Shown piece by piece: positions 48,213 to 55,956 of a DNA stretch of 64,000 nt. Under the pieces are notes generated by a model. The model was given only the letters and a program-made list of their open reading frames with translations. It had not been told where the DNA came from and ran no database searches. A program made the position numbers and the translations under genes. Each line of letters begins with the position of its first letter. Position 1 is the first letter of the stretch. The stretch is from Embleya sp045207785 (GTDB taxonomy: Bacteria > Actinomycetota > Actinomycetes > Streptomycetales > Streptomycetaceae): NCBI RefSeq assembly GCF_045207785.1, contig NZ_CP108777.1, positions 1,612,001 through 1,676,000 of the forward strand, read 5' to 3'.

Positions 48213-49659
48213 CCTGCGCCGAGCGGGCCGGTCGGCCGCGGGCCTCGCGGCCGATCACCTGGCCGCCGTACCCGGCGGGCCGGTGTGGCGGGCGGTGCCC
48301 GATGCGGATCGCGCGTGGCTCACCGAGCAGCAACTTCCGGCCTCGGGCCGCCCGTTGGCGGACCTGCTCCACGAGATCCGCGACCACGTGCTGCCCTACC
48401 CGATGGGCAACGGGCATCCGCGGTTCTTCGGCTGGGTCAACTCCCCACCCTCGCCCGCCGGCGTCCTGGTCGCCCCGCTGGCCGCGGCCATGAACCCGAG
48501 CTGCGCCGGCGGCGAACACGCCGGCGTCCTGCTGGAACGCACCGCCGTACGGTGGTTGGCGGAACTGGTGGGCTATCCGCACCCGCCGGGCGCCGGGCTG
48601 CTGACCAGCGGCGCCTCGATGGCCACCGTCATCGCACTGGCCACGGCCCGGCAGCGGGTGTTCCGCCAACAGGGGCTGGACGTCCGGGAGTCCGGCCTGT
48701 ACGGGCAACGTCCACTCGCGATCTACCTGTCGGCCGAGGGACACAGCTGTCTGCGCAAGGCGGCCGAACTCCTCGGCCTGGGCAGCCGCCACCTCCGCAC
48801 GGTCCCGGTCGACGACGCCTTCCGGATGGACACCGCCGCGCTGCGCCGCCTGATCACGGCGGACAAGGAGGCGGGCGTGCGGCCGTTCTTCGTCGCGGCG
48901 AGCGCGGGGACGGTGAACACGGGCGCCGTGGACCCGCTGGAGGAGGTCGCCGAGATCGCGCGCGAGCACGGACTGTGGTTCCACATCGACGGCGCCTACG
49001 GTGCGTTCGGCATCCTCGCCGACGAAGCCGACCCCGGCTACGCCGGGCTGGGGCTCGCGGACTCCCTCGTGCTGGACCCGCACAAGTGGCTCGGTGTTCC
49101 CGTCGACTGCGGTTGCGTCCTCTTCCGCGATCCGGCGGGCGCGCGCGACACCTTCAGCCTCGTGCCGCCCTATCTTCGCGACGACGGCAGCGACGAGTTG
49201 GGCTGGTTCGCCGAGTACGGCCCCGAGCAGACCCGTCCCTTTCGCGCGCTGCGCGTGTGGGCCACGATCGCGCACCTCGGACACGAGGGGGTCGGCCGGC
49301 TGGTGCGGCGCGGCACCGAACTCGCGCGCACGCTCGCGGCCATGGTCGACGCCGCCGACGATTTCGAGCTGCTCGCCCCGGCCGTCACATCGGTCGTCGC
49401 CTTCCGCTTCCGAGGCCGATCGGCGGCACCGGACCCGAGCCGAGCGGAAGCGCTGAACGAGCGAATTCCGGCCGCCGTGCAGCATCGCGGGCGTGCCTTC
49501 CTCACCGGAACCCGGCTCGCCGGCACGGCAGCGCTGCGCGCGTGCATCCTCCACCCGGACACCACCGAGGCCGACCTCGCCGTCCTGCTGCACGAAATCC
49601 GGCTCGCCGCAGCGGAGATCACCGCGAGCGAGACCCCCGCGCCCGGCACCACCTCATGA
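48205..49659 (+). CDS. PLP-dependent group II amino-acid decarboxylase
   Basis: 484 residues. Fold-type I decarboxylase of the aromatic-amino-acid/glutamate class. Features: PRFFGWVNSPPSP, substrate-side LLTSGASMATVIAL, Asp262 in HIDGAYGAF, and the PLP Lys294 in LDPHKWLGVPVD. It would decarboxylate an amino acid (aromatic or other) to an amine. ATG 48205 is preferred because GGGGGA lies 5 bases before it; starts at 48139 or 48193 are possible. Stop overlaps the HAD start (ATGA at 49656-49659). Confidence 0.88.
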   Translation: MDDLRRAGRSAAGLAADHLAAVPGGPVWRAVPDADRAWLTEQQLPASGRPLADLLHEIRDHVLPYPMGNGHPRFFGWVNSPPSPAGVLVAPLAAAMNPSCAGGEHAGVLLERTAVRWLAELVGYPHPPGAGLLTSGASMATVIALATARQRVFRQQGLDVRESGLYGQRPLAIYLSAEGHSCLRKAAELLGLGSRHLRTVPVDDAFRMDTAALRRLITADKEAGVRPFFVAASAGTVNTGAVDPLEEVAEIAREHGLWFHIDGAYGAFGILADEADPGYAGLGLADSLVLDPHKWLGVPVDCGCVLFRDPAGARDTFSLVPPYLRDDGSDELGWFAEYGPEQTRPFRALRVWATIAHLGHEGVGRLVRRGTELARTLAAMVDAADDFELLAPAVTSVVAFRFRGRSAAPDPSRAEALNERIPAAVQHRGRAFLTGTRLAGTAALRACILHPDTTEADLAVLLHEIRLAAAEITASETPAPGTTS

Positions 49660-50435
49660 GCATCCGGCGCGTCGTCGTCGACCTCGGCGGCGTGCTGTTC
49701 CGCTTCGACCACGCGCATCGCCTCCAACGACTCGCCGCGGCGTTCTCGCTCGCGCCGGACCGGGTCGACGCGCTGTTGTGGAAGTCGGGGTTCAGCGCCG
49801 AATGCGACCGGGGCGCATTCGCGTCCGCGGTGGATGTGCGGGCTGCCATCCGTGCTGCCACCGGGTTCACCGGCGGCGACGAGCAACTCGACGCGGAGTG
49901 GTGCAGTGCCTTCCGCCCCGACCACGCCGTTCGGGAGGCGCTGCACCGCCACCGCGGGTCGCGCAGCCTCGCGCTGTTCACGAACAACGGTCCCCTGGAG
50001 GAGGAGGCGCTGCCTCGTCTGCATCCGGAGCTGTTCGATGGCTTCGGGCAGCTGCTGTTCAGCCACCGCCTCGGACACCGCAAACCCGGGCCCGCCGCCT
50101 TCGCCGCCGCCACGCGTCGACTCGACGCGGTCCCCGACGAGATCCTCTTCATCGACGACCACCTCGGCAACACCGATGCGGCGCGCTCCTTCGGTTGGCA
50201 CGCCGTCCACTTCCGCGGCCCGGAGACCATCGAGCAGGCTCTGGGCGTTGCGCCCGAGCATCGGCGTGACCGCGAGCACGCGCTTGAGGTCGACGTCGGA
50301 CTTCGTGGGCCGGAGAGGCGGGACGCGAACGGTTCGGGACATCCCACGCGCATGCCGCCGGGCGGTCGTCGTCCGCACGGCGACGACCGTCCTCACCAGG
50401 CCAATGGTCTATACCAACCCCGGTTTCGTCCATAG
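49656..50435 (+). CDS. HAD-family hydrolase
   Basis: 259 residues. HAD-IA motifs: motif I VVDLGGVLF (Asp9), motif II LALFTNNGP, motif III Lys in GHRKPGPAAF, motif IV LFIDDHLGNTDAA. A haloacid-dehalogenase-like phosphatase, closest to small YihX/EpoxHydrolase-N-like proteins. Homology ends at about residue 200 (HFRGPETIEQALG); the last ~60 residues are unrelated, Arg/His-rich and look like read-through into noncoding DNA, so the true gene end may have been lost. Coupled to the decarboxylase. Confidence 0.8.
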   Translation: MSIRRVVVDLGGVLFRFDHAHRLQRLAAAFSLAPDRVDALLWKSGFSAECDRGAFASAVDVRAAIRAATGFTGGDEQLDAEWCSAFRPDHAVREALHRHRGSRSLALFTNNGPLEEEALPRLHPELFDGFGQLLFSHRLGHRKPGPAAFAAATRRLDAVPDEILFIDDHLGNTDAARSFGWHAVHFRGPETIEQALGVAPEHRRDREHALEVDVGLRGPERRDANGSGHPTRMPPGGRRPHGDDRPHQANGLYQPRFRP

Positions 50436-50709
50436 CTTCGGCCGGACTTTCTCGACCGGATCCGGATGGGCCGACGGGGTCGATGTGATTGCGGGAATTT
50501 TTCGGCGGCACAATGACGATACATCTGACGTCACGTCAGAAACCTTGCCGTGCAGGCCAACCCGACTATTCGGTGGGTCGGCCGATGATTCGGTTGGCGA
50601 GTAATGAAGCCCCGTGGGCGCGGTCGAATCGGAAAGACCTCCTCCGCACTCTTGCGCGACCGTACGCGCGCGGCGACCCTGAGTACTGCCGCAGCCAATG
50701 GTCTATACC
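50400..50709. promoter_or_regulatory. two copies of GCCAATGGTCTATACC (dre-like)
   Basis: The same 16 bases occur at 50400-50415 and 50694-50709. Their core, TGGTCTATACC(A), matches 11 of 12 bases of the TGGTCTAGACCA repeats of Streptomyces chitinase promoters, bound by the GntR regulator DasR (established knowledge). The first copy lies at the end of the HAD gene, the second 210 bases before the AraC gene. A role in control of the AraC/dioxygenase genes is inference. Confidence 0.45.
50524..50540. promoter_or_regulatory. 17-bp perfect palindrome TCTGACGTCACGTCAGA
   Basis: Perfect around a central C. It contains TGACGTCA, the unit that is duplicated at 55266-55284 in front of the ribbon-helix-helix gene. 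Lies in an AT-richer patch. Likely a repressor operator. Confidence 0.55.
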
Positions 50710-50770
50710 TCTCCCGGGCCGCCGGCCGCGGCGACTGACCGGGTGACCGAGCCGGCCCCATGCCACCGTT

Positions 50771-50838
50771 CGGCGCGATCGGGCAGCACCCGCAGGTGTC
50801 GCCCGCACGACCCCCGCGGGTGCTGCCCGATCGCGCCG
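50771..50838. repeat. perfect 23-bp inverted repeat with 22-base loop
   Basis: Arms 50771-50793 (CGGCGCGATCGGGCAGCACC then CGC) and 50816-50838 are exact complements. In RNA this is a very stable hairpin in the leader of the AraC gene, 80 bases before its start. Could be a terminator, an attenuator or a palindromic element; no U-tract. Confidence 0.7.
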
Positions 50839-50918
50839 ACCCGGCATCGGCCTTGCCAATTCGTGCCGGACCGCGAACTCCCTTCGACGGTACGGGCCGT
50901 CGTTCTAGCGTGGGATGG

Positions 50919-51854
50919 ATGACGACCTTGACCTCCGTCCGCCCGGCGGTGCCGTTGCACCGGCTCGACGTGCCCGCCCCGAGCATCCTGCCGTTCGCGG
51001 TCGGGTCGTTCGACACGATCGGGCCGATGTCGCGGGCGGACTTCCCGCATCGGCACACGTTCCACGAGATCGTCTACGTGACGGGCGGGACGGGGACGCA
51101 TGTGGTCGACCTCGTGCCGCGCCCGCTGCGCCCCCCGCACCTGTTCTTCGTCGCACCGGGACAGGTGCACTTCTGGCACCGGGCGCGTGAACTGACCGGC
51201 TGGGTCGTGCTGTTCAACGACGACTTCCTGCTCGCCCACCCCGAGGACCGGGACACGGTACGCGAACTGTCCGCGTGTACCCGGCTGCGGCCCACCGCCG
51301 AGGCGGCGCCCGGGCTGACCGGGGTGGTCGCGGAGCTGCGGCGCGAATACGCCGAGCAGGGGGAGGGGTTCATCCCTGTTTTGCAGGCATATCTGCACGT
51401 GCTGATCCTGCGTGCGGCGCGCCTGGCGGCCTCGGTGACCGATGTCGTCGTGGACGTCGAGCCGGACCTGGGGCCGACCGCCGCGATCGCGCAGCGGTTC
51501 GCCCGACTGCTGGACCGGCCGACGGATCCGGTCGAGCGGACCGTCGGCGCGTACGCGGCCCACCTGGGCGTCTCGGTCGGCCACCTCAACCACGCGGTCA
51601 AGACGGCGACCGGCCGTACGCCCGGCCGGATCATCCGTCAGGCGCAGGTCGTCGAGGCCAAACGGCTGCTCGCGGGCAGCGATCTGACGGTGCGCCAGGT
51701 GGCCGATCGAGTGGGGTTCGGCGACCCCGCGTACTTCTGTCGGTTCTTCCGGCGCGAGACCGGGAGCACGCCGGGGGAGTACCGCCGTGACATCCACGCG
51801 AAGCACCACGACGGCCGTGCTTTGTCCATCGACGTCCCTCGCGAGCGGCCATAG
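50919..51854 (+). CDS. AraC-family regulator with cupin sensor
   Basis: 311 residues. N-terminal AraC-type cupin (FPHRHTFHEIVYVTGGTGTH, then APGQVHFWHRARELTGWVVL) and C-terminal double helix-turn-helix (LGVSVGHLNHAVKTATGRTP, LTVRQVADRVGFGDPAYFCR, FFRRETGSTPGEYRR). ATG 50919 is the first giving a normal N-terminus; only a weak GGGATGG precedes it. Same direction as, and 67 bases before, the dioxygenase gene, which is the likely target or co-transcribed partner. Confidence 0.87.
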   Translation: MTTLTSVRPAVPLHRLDVPAPSILPFAVGSFDTIGPMSRADFPHRHTFHEIVYVTGGTGTHVVDLVPRPLRPPHLFFVAPGQVHFWHRARELTGWVVLFNDDFLLAHPEDRDTVRELSACTRLRPTAEAAPGLTGVVAELRREYAEQGEGFIPVLQAYLHVLILRAARLAASVTDVVVDVEPDLGPTAAIAQRFARLLDRPTDPVERTVGAYAAHLGVSVGHLNHAVKTATGRTPGRIIRQAQVVEAKRLLAGSDLTVRQVADRVGFGDPAYFCRFFRRETGSTPGEYRRDIHAKHHDGRALSIDVPRERP

Positions 51855-51921
51855 GTTCAGACCAATCGCGGGCGTCGGGGCTTCGGCCCGACCGGCCCGT
51901 CCCCCCGCCGAGGAGGCCGCT

Positions 51922-52761
51922 GTGGACCACGACAACAACGATCAGGACGAGCCCGTCGGGCGTGGCATCACCCGCAAGAACCTGCTCAAGGCGGCCCTCG
52001 TGGCCGCACCCCTCCCGCTGCTGATCGGCGGCGTCCCGGCCCTCGCCCGCGCGCAGCGCGCCAGTGGCGACACGCTCGCCCCGACGCCGTCGTGTCACGA
52101 CGGGGACGCCCCGACGATCGACCAGACCGAGGGTCCCTACTTCAAGCCGAACTCGCCGCCGCGCACCGTGTTGACCACCCCGAGCACGCCGGGGGTGCCG
52201 CTCACGGTGACCGGCTACGTTTTCGGCCGGCAGTGTCAGCCGCTCGCCAACGTGCTGTTGGACTTCTGGCAGGCGGACACCAACGGCGCGTACGACAACG
52301 CGGGGTTCGGCTTCCGCGGGCACCAGTTCACCAACGCGCAGGGCGCGTACACGCTGACCACGATCGTGCCGGGCCTGTACCCCGGCCGGACCCGCCACCT
52401 GCACGTCAAGCTCCAGGCGCCGAACCGGCCGATCCTCACCACGCAGCTCTACTTCCCGGGCGAGCCGCGCAACAACACCGACACGATCTTCGACGCGCGG
52501 CTGCTGATGACGGTACGTCAGGTCGGCAACGCCAAGCAGGCGTCCTTCGACTTCGTCCTGAACGTGAACGGCGTCCCGCCGACCCAGCCGCCCACCGAGC
52601 CGCCGACCGAACCCCCGAGCGGGACCTGGCGGATCGGCACGAACTACGCCGCCGGCAGCACGGCCACCCACAGCGGCTCGACCTACCGGTGCCTCCAGGG
52701 CCACACCGCCCAACCGGGCTGGGAGCCGCCGAACGTACCGGCACTGTGGCAGCGGATCTGA
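51922..52761 (+). CDS. secreted intradiol dioxygenase fused to a CBM5/12 module
   Basis: 279 residues. Signal region with RKNLLKAALVAAPLPLLIGG and ALARA cleavage (residues about 18-44, Tat-like context GITRKN). Then an intradiol ring-cleavage dioxygenase domain with all four iron ligands: Tyr124 (NGAYDN), Tyr153 (GLYPGR), His159 and His161 (TRHLHV). A Pro/Thr linker (PPTEPPTEPPSG) leads to a ~45-residue CBM5/12 chitin/cellulose-binding module (GTWRIGTNYAAGS, YRCLQGHTAQPGWEP, ALWQRI). Acts outside the cell on catechol-type aromatics bound to polymers. GTG 51922 follows AGGAGG. The fusion is known from a cellulolytic Streptomyces. Confidence 0.9.
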   Translation: MDHDNNDQDEPVGRGITRKNLLKAALVAAPLPLLIGGVPALARAQRASGDTLAPTPSCHDGDAPTIDQTEGPYFKPNSPPRTVLTTPSTPGVPLTVTGYVFGRQCQPLANVLLDFWQADTNGAYDNAGFGFRGHQFTNAQGAYTLTTIVPGLYPGRTRHLHVKLQAPNRPILTTQLYFPGEPRNNTDTIFDARLLMTVRQVGNAKQASFDFVLNVNGVPPTQPPTEPPTEPPSGTWRIGTNYAAGSTATHSGSTYRCLQGHTAQPGWEPPNVPALWQRI

Positions 52762-52779
52762 GCGTCCCGACGGGGCCGG

Positions 52780-52808
52780 GCCGAGGTCGATCAGGGTTCG
52801 GCCTCGGC
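52780..52808. terminator. hairpin between convergent genes
   Basis: GCCGAGG (52780-52786) pairs with CCTCGGC (52802-52808) in the 76-base gap between the dioxygenase and ornithine carbamoyltransferase genes. Possible bidirectional terminator. Confidence 0.4.
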
Positions 52809-52837
52809 TCCGGGATCCCGGGTCCGTACCGGGCGGC

Positions 52838-53821
52838 TCAGCCGGCGATGGTGAGTTCCATGAGTGCCTTCGCGGTGTGCATGCGGTTCTCGGACTGGTC
52901 GAAGACGCGGCTCTGTCGGCCCTCGAAGACGTCGTCGTCGACTTCGCAGATGTCGGGGTGGGCGATCGCGGTCTCGGTGTCGGGGCCGTGGAAGGCCGGC
53001 AGGCAGTGCAGGTAGATCGTGTCGGCCCGGCCCGTCGATGCCATCATGTCCGTGGTGACCTTCAAGTGGCGCAGCGTTTCGACGCGTTGGCGGGTCTGGT
53101 CCTCCTCGCCCATGGAGACCCAGACGTCGCCGTAGATCGCGGCCGAGCCGGCGAGGGCCTCCTTCGGCGACGCCGTGACGGTGATCGCGGCGCGGGGCGA
53201 TTCCGCCTCCGTGCGCAGTTCGGCGAGCCGCTCCGCCGCCGGCCACAGTGATTCGGGCGCGAGGATCCGAAGGTCCAACCCCAGCTTGCCCGCGGCGATG
53301 GCCAGCGTGATCGCCACGTTGTTGCGGCCGTCCCCGACGTAGGTGACGGGCAGGCCCTCGAGATCGCCGAAGTTCTCGCGGAGGGTGAGCAGATCGGCGA
53401 GCACCTGGGTCGGGTGGTAGCTGTCGCACAGACCGTTCCACACCGGAACCCCGGCGTATTGCGCGAACTCGACCACGGTGGAGTGCTCGAACCCCCGGAA
53501 CATCACCCCGTCGAAGACCCGCCCGAACACGCGCGCGATGTCACGCACGGACTCCTTTATGCCGAAGCGGATGTCCTCACGCCCGAAGATCTCCGGATGC
53601 GCACCGGACTGCGTGGCCGCAACGACGAACGACACCCGCGTGCGACAGGACGGCTTGAGGAAGATCAGCGCGATGTTCCGGCCCGCGAGCACCGGCTCGC
53701 GTTCGCCCCGCGCGGCAAGCTCCTTCGTCGTCGCGGCGCGCTCCAGCACCTCGGTGATCTCACCCGGCGTGAAGTCCCGCAGCGTGAGCAGACTGCGTCC
53801 CTTGAGTGTGGAGGCTCCCAT
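52838..53821 (-). CDS. ornithine carbamoyltransferase
   Basis: 327 residues. Carbamoyl-phosphate site FLKPSCRTRVSF (residues 54-65; most relatives have STRTR, so Thr is Cys here), the HPTQ motif at 136-139, VGDGRNNVA, and the ornithine-site HCLPAFH. Joins carbamoyl phosphate and ornithine to citrulline (or the reverse in arginine catabolism). No other arg or arc gene is nearby, so an accessory copy with possible catabolic or biosynthetic use is likely. A TTGCATGAC inverted repeat precedes the start. Confidence 0.88.
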   Translation of the reverse strand: MGASTLKGRSLLTLRDFTPGEITEVLERAATTKELAARGEREPVLAGRNIALIFLKPSCRTRVSFVVAATQSGAHPEIFGREDIRFGIKESVRDIARVFGRVFDGVMFRGFEHSTVVEFAQYAGVPVWNGLCDSYHPTQVLADLLTLRENFGDLEGLPVTYVGDGRNNVAITLAIAAGKLGLDLRILAPESLWPAAERLAELRTEAESPRAAITVTASPKEALAGSAAIYGDVWVSMGEEDQTRQRVETLRHLKVTTDMMASTGRADTIYLHCLPAFHGPDTETAIAHPDICEVDDDVFEGRQSRVFDQSENRMHTAKALMELTIAG

Positions 53822-53853
53822 GGCCCAACTCCGCTTCCGTAGACGTGATGTGT

Positions 53854-53887
53854 TGCATGACTATACGGACGCTCGCATTGTCATGCA
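53854..53887. promoter_or_regulatory. ARG-box-like inverted repeat
   Basis: TGCATGAC (53854-53861) and GTCATGCA (53880-53887) are exact complements 18 bases apart, 33-66 bases upstream of the ornithine carbamoyltransferase start. TGCAT-containing paired sites resemble ArgR boxes. The spacing is longer than usual between half-sites, so each arm may be part of a separate box. Confidence 0.45.
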
Positions 53888-54021
53888 GTTCAATTTCGGC
53901 TGAGCCGGCCGTGCCCGAGGAGGTCGGCGGCTTCCCATCCGTGCCTCGCGCGGCTCGGTGAACCGGGATAAGGTCCCCTTCAAGATCACGCGCATCAAGA
54001 TCGTCAAGGGGGAGATCTGCC

Positions 54022-54474
54022 ATGGGCAACACCGACAACAGCAAGCACGAGGGATTCACGGCCGACGAGCGGGCCGCGATGAAGGACCATGCCCAGGAGC
54101 TGAAGAAGGCCGCGCGACGCAGCTCGCGAGCCGACAAGGCGGCGGAGGCGGAGCGGGACGTGCTCGCGAAGATCGCCGAGATGCAGGACTCGGACCGGGT
54201 CATGGCCGAGCGCGTCCACGCGGTCGTCACGGCCAGTGCCCCCGTCCTCGCGCCGAAGCTCTGGTACGGGATGCCCGCCTACGCGCTGGACGGCAAGATC
54301 GTCTGCTTCTTCCAGAGCGCGGAGAAGTTCAAGGCGCGCTACGCGACGCTCGGGTTCAGCGACCAGGCGAAGCTGGACGAGGGCACGATGTGGGCGGCCG
54401 GCTTCGCCCTGACCGAGGTGACGCCCGAGGTGGAGGCGCGGATCGGTGAGCTCGTGAAGCAGGCGGTGAGCTGA
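54022..54474 (+). CDS. DUF1801 (iron chaperone-like) protein
   Basis: 150 residues. A lysine/glutamate-rich N-terminal helix region (residues 1-60) followed by a DUF1801 fold: APKLWYGMPAYALDGKIVCF then FQSAEKFKARYATLGFSD and the C-terminal helix VEARIGELVKQAV. Family members are related to the YdhG/frataxin-like fold; function unknown. Preceded by AAGGGGGAG and followed by a good stem-loop terminator. Monocistronic. Confidence 0.82.
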   Translation: MGNTDNSKHEGFTADERAAMKDHAQELKKAARRSSRADKAAEAERDVLAKIAEMQDSDRVMAERVHAVVTASAPVLAPKLWYGMPAYALDGKIVCFFQSAEKFKARYATLGFSDQAKLDEGTMWAAGFALTEVTPEVEARIGELVKQAVS

Positions 54475-54589
54475 GGCGCACCCGGTGAACGGGCTGGTCC
54501 TGCGGTTGCCATACGTGTTCGGCGTCGCCCGGGAGTACGCCGTGCGTGTCGTCGAACTCCCTTGCACACGAGCGATCTCGGGTCGGTAC

Positions 54590-54622
54590 GAAGCCCCCAC
54601 TCGGTCACCGGGTGGGGGCTTC
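54590..54622 (+). terminator. 11-bp stem-loop
   Basis: GAAGCCCCCAC (54590-54600) pairs with GTGGGGGCTTC (54612-54622), loop 11 bases, 116 bases after the DUF1801 stop and 12 bases before the end of the convergent gene. Likely bidirectional. Confidence 0.7.
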
Positions 54623-54633
54623 GGCGTGCCGAG

Positions 54634-55113
54634 TCACATTGGTGCGGGCCGACTTCGGCGCTCGGTCCGGCCAACCCTGACGCTCACAGGTCGACTCGGC
54701 CGCTCGGTCACTGCGCGACCGGTGATGGCGATCCGGTGGCCGGCTCCCAGCGCGGACGTCGAACAGTGCACGATGCGCGCCGTGTACGCGGACCAGTCGC
54801 CGAACTCCCGCGTCCACAAAGGCCGTCCGTCCCGGGATACGGCCCGGTGGGCGGTCGCGCCGGCGAACACCGCGAACGACAGGTCCACGGCCACCGGCCG
54901 ATGCCCCACGGGCCCCCACGCGGGCCCGGGGTTCGGATAGACCGCCAGGATCTCCGCCGTCTCGCCCAACGCGTGGACCGTCATCGACCGCGCCTCGCGC
55001 ACCACCACGCGTGGCAGCGGCCCGCGCGGATCGACGTCGACCTTCTCGGATCCCGCCGCAGGAAGACTCGGCATGGGATACATCGCCCGGAGCCGGGCCG
55101 AAACCTCGTTCAT
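54634..55113 (-). CDS. hypothetical protein (159 aa)
   Basis: Predicted soluble protein with a beta-rich centre (MTVHALGETAEILAVYPNPG, VAVDLSFAVFAGATAH, DWSAYTARIVHCSTS, GAGHRIAITGRAV). No family recognised. Ends just inside a terminator hairpin shared with the convergent DUF1801 gene. The ribosome site is weak (GGTGCGGG next to the ATG). Codon bias supports a real gene. Confidence 0.5.
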   Translation of the reverse strand: MNEVSARLRAMYPMPSLPAAGSEKVDVDPRGPLPRVVVREARSMTVHALGETAEILAVYPNPGPAWGPVGHRPVAVDLSFAVFAGATAHRAVSRDGRPLWTREFGDWSAYTARIVHCSTSALGAGHRIAITGRAVTERPSRPVSVRVGRTERRSRPAPM

Positions 55114-55265
55114 CCCGCACCATCACTCGGTCGGGTGAGGGGGCTTGGGTCTTCATCGAAGGAAGCCCAGTGGCAGGGCCAGGGTGCCGAGAGGAGCCCG
55201 TCGCCAGGCTGATGGCGTCGGATGGCGTCGGAATTTGCCGCTCGTGACTTGCGATGACACTAGAG

Positions 55266-55284
55266 TGACGTCATGATGACGTCA
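55266..55284. promoter_or_regulatory. duplicated TGACGTCA at the RHH start codon
   Basis: TGACGTCA-TGA-TGACGTCA: two perfect 8-bp palindromes three bases apart; the second ends in the A of the ATG start (55284). No ribosome site precedes, so the transcript may be leaderless and the operator would cover its start. Fits autorepression by the ribbon-helix-helix protein. Confidence 0.65.
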
Positions 55285-55838
55285 TGGATCTCACGCCTTA
55301 CGTCGACAAGATCTGCCGCGACCTCGCGGATGCCGCCGAGGCCGGTGGCGAGGACGCGCGGGCCCTGGCCGAGCGCCTGATCCCGCCGCTCGAATCGGCC
55401 ACCAGGCTCGCGCTGCTGGGGGCGTTGTCCGCCGCCGCGGACGAGATCACGCGTGACCTCGCGCCGGGTTCGGTCGACGTGCGGCTGCGTGGCCTCGACC
55501 CCGACTTCGTCGTGACGCCACCGCCGCCCGTCCAGTCGTTCGAGGACGCGGCGGGACAGGGCGCGGCGGCGGACGGCTTCGCGGCGCCGCCGCCCACAGC
55601 GGGTGCGAAGCCACAGCCGGAGCCCGACGAAGGTGGCACGTCGCGGATCACGCTGCGGCTCTCCGAGGGCGTCAAGTCGCGTGTCGAGGCCGCGGCCGGT
55701 CGCGACGGGCTCTCGGTCAACGCGTGGCTCGTGCGCGCCGTCTCAGCCGCCCTCGAACCCGACGACCGGGCCCGCCGCGCCGAACGGCCGGGAAGCGCGC
55801 ACGAGTCCGGCCGCCGCTACACCGGCTGGGTTCGCTAG
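55284..55838 (+). CDS. ribbon-helix-helix (HicB-like C-terminus) protein
   Basis: 184 residues. N-terminal helical part (DKICRDLADAAEAGGEDARA, LIPPLESATRLALLGALSAA), a Pro/Ala-rich linker (about 80-115), and a ribbon-helix-helix segment near 120-155 (SRITLRLSEGVKSRVEAAAG, LSVNAWLVRAVSAAL). The C-terminal RHH and the operator on its start suggest a DNA-binding, self-controlling protein. In streptomycetes such genes sit directly before a DUF4097 gene, as here (118-base gap). No toxin gene is apparent. Confidence 0.75.
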   Translation: MDLTPYVDKICRDLADAAEAGGEDARALAERLIPPLESATRLALLGALSAAADEITRDLAPGSVDVRLRGLDPDFVVTPPPPVQSFEDAAGQGAAADGFAAPPPTAGAKPQPEPDEGGTSRITLRLSEGVKSRVEAAAGRDGLSVNAWLVRAVSAALEPDDRARRAERPGSAHESGRRYTGWVR

Positions 55839-55956
55839 AACCGGCGAACCTTTCCGGTCACGGCACCAGGCCCTGGCCGGCGGCTCCGCGACCACGCCAT
55901 TCGTTCCGGCAACCTGACAACCGGGCATCCCGGCAGGCCATCAGGAGGGCACAGCC

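Larger units (their letters stand above)
50436..50918. other. 483-bp regulatory gap before the AraC gene
   Basis: No gene recognised. It holds the second dre-like copy, the TGACGTCA palindrome at 50524-50540 and the 23-bp inverted repeat at 50771-50838, and is less GC-rich around 50480-50620, where a promoter may lie. Confidence 0.5.

Noticed and set aside
50245..50342. Minus-strand frame MSRTVRVPPLRPTKSDVDLK and on
   Set aside because: Looks protein-like and may be a remnant that replaced the HAD C-terminus, but it is short and lies antisense to the HAD frame; not enough to call.
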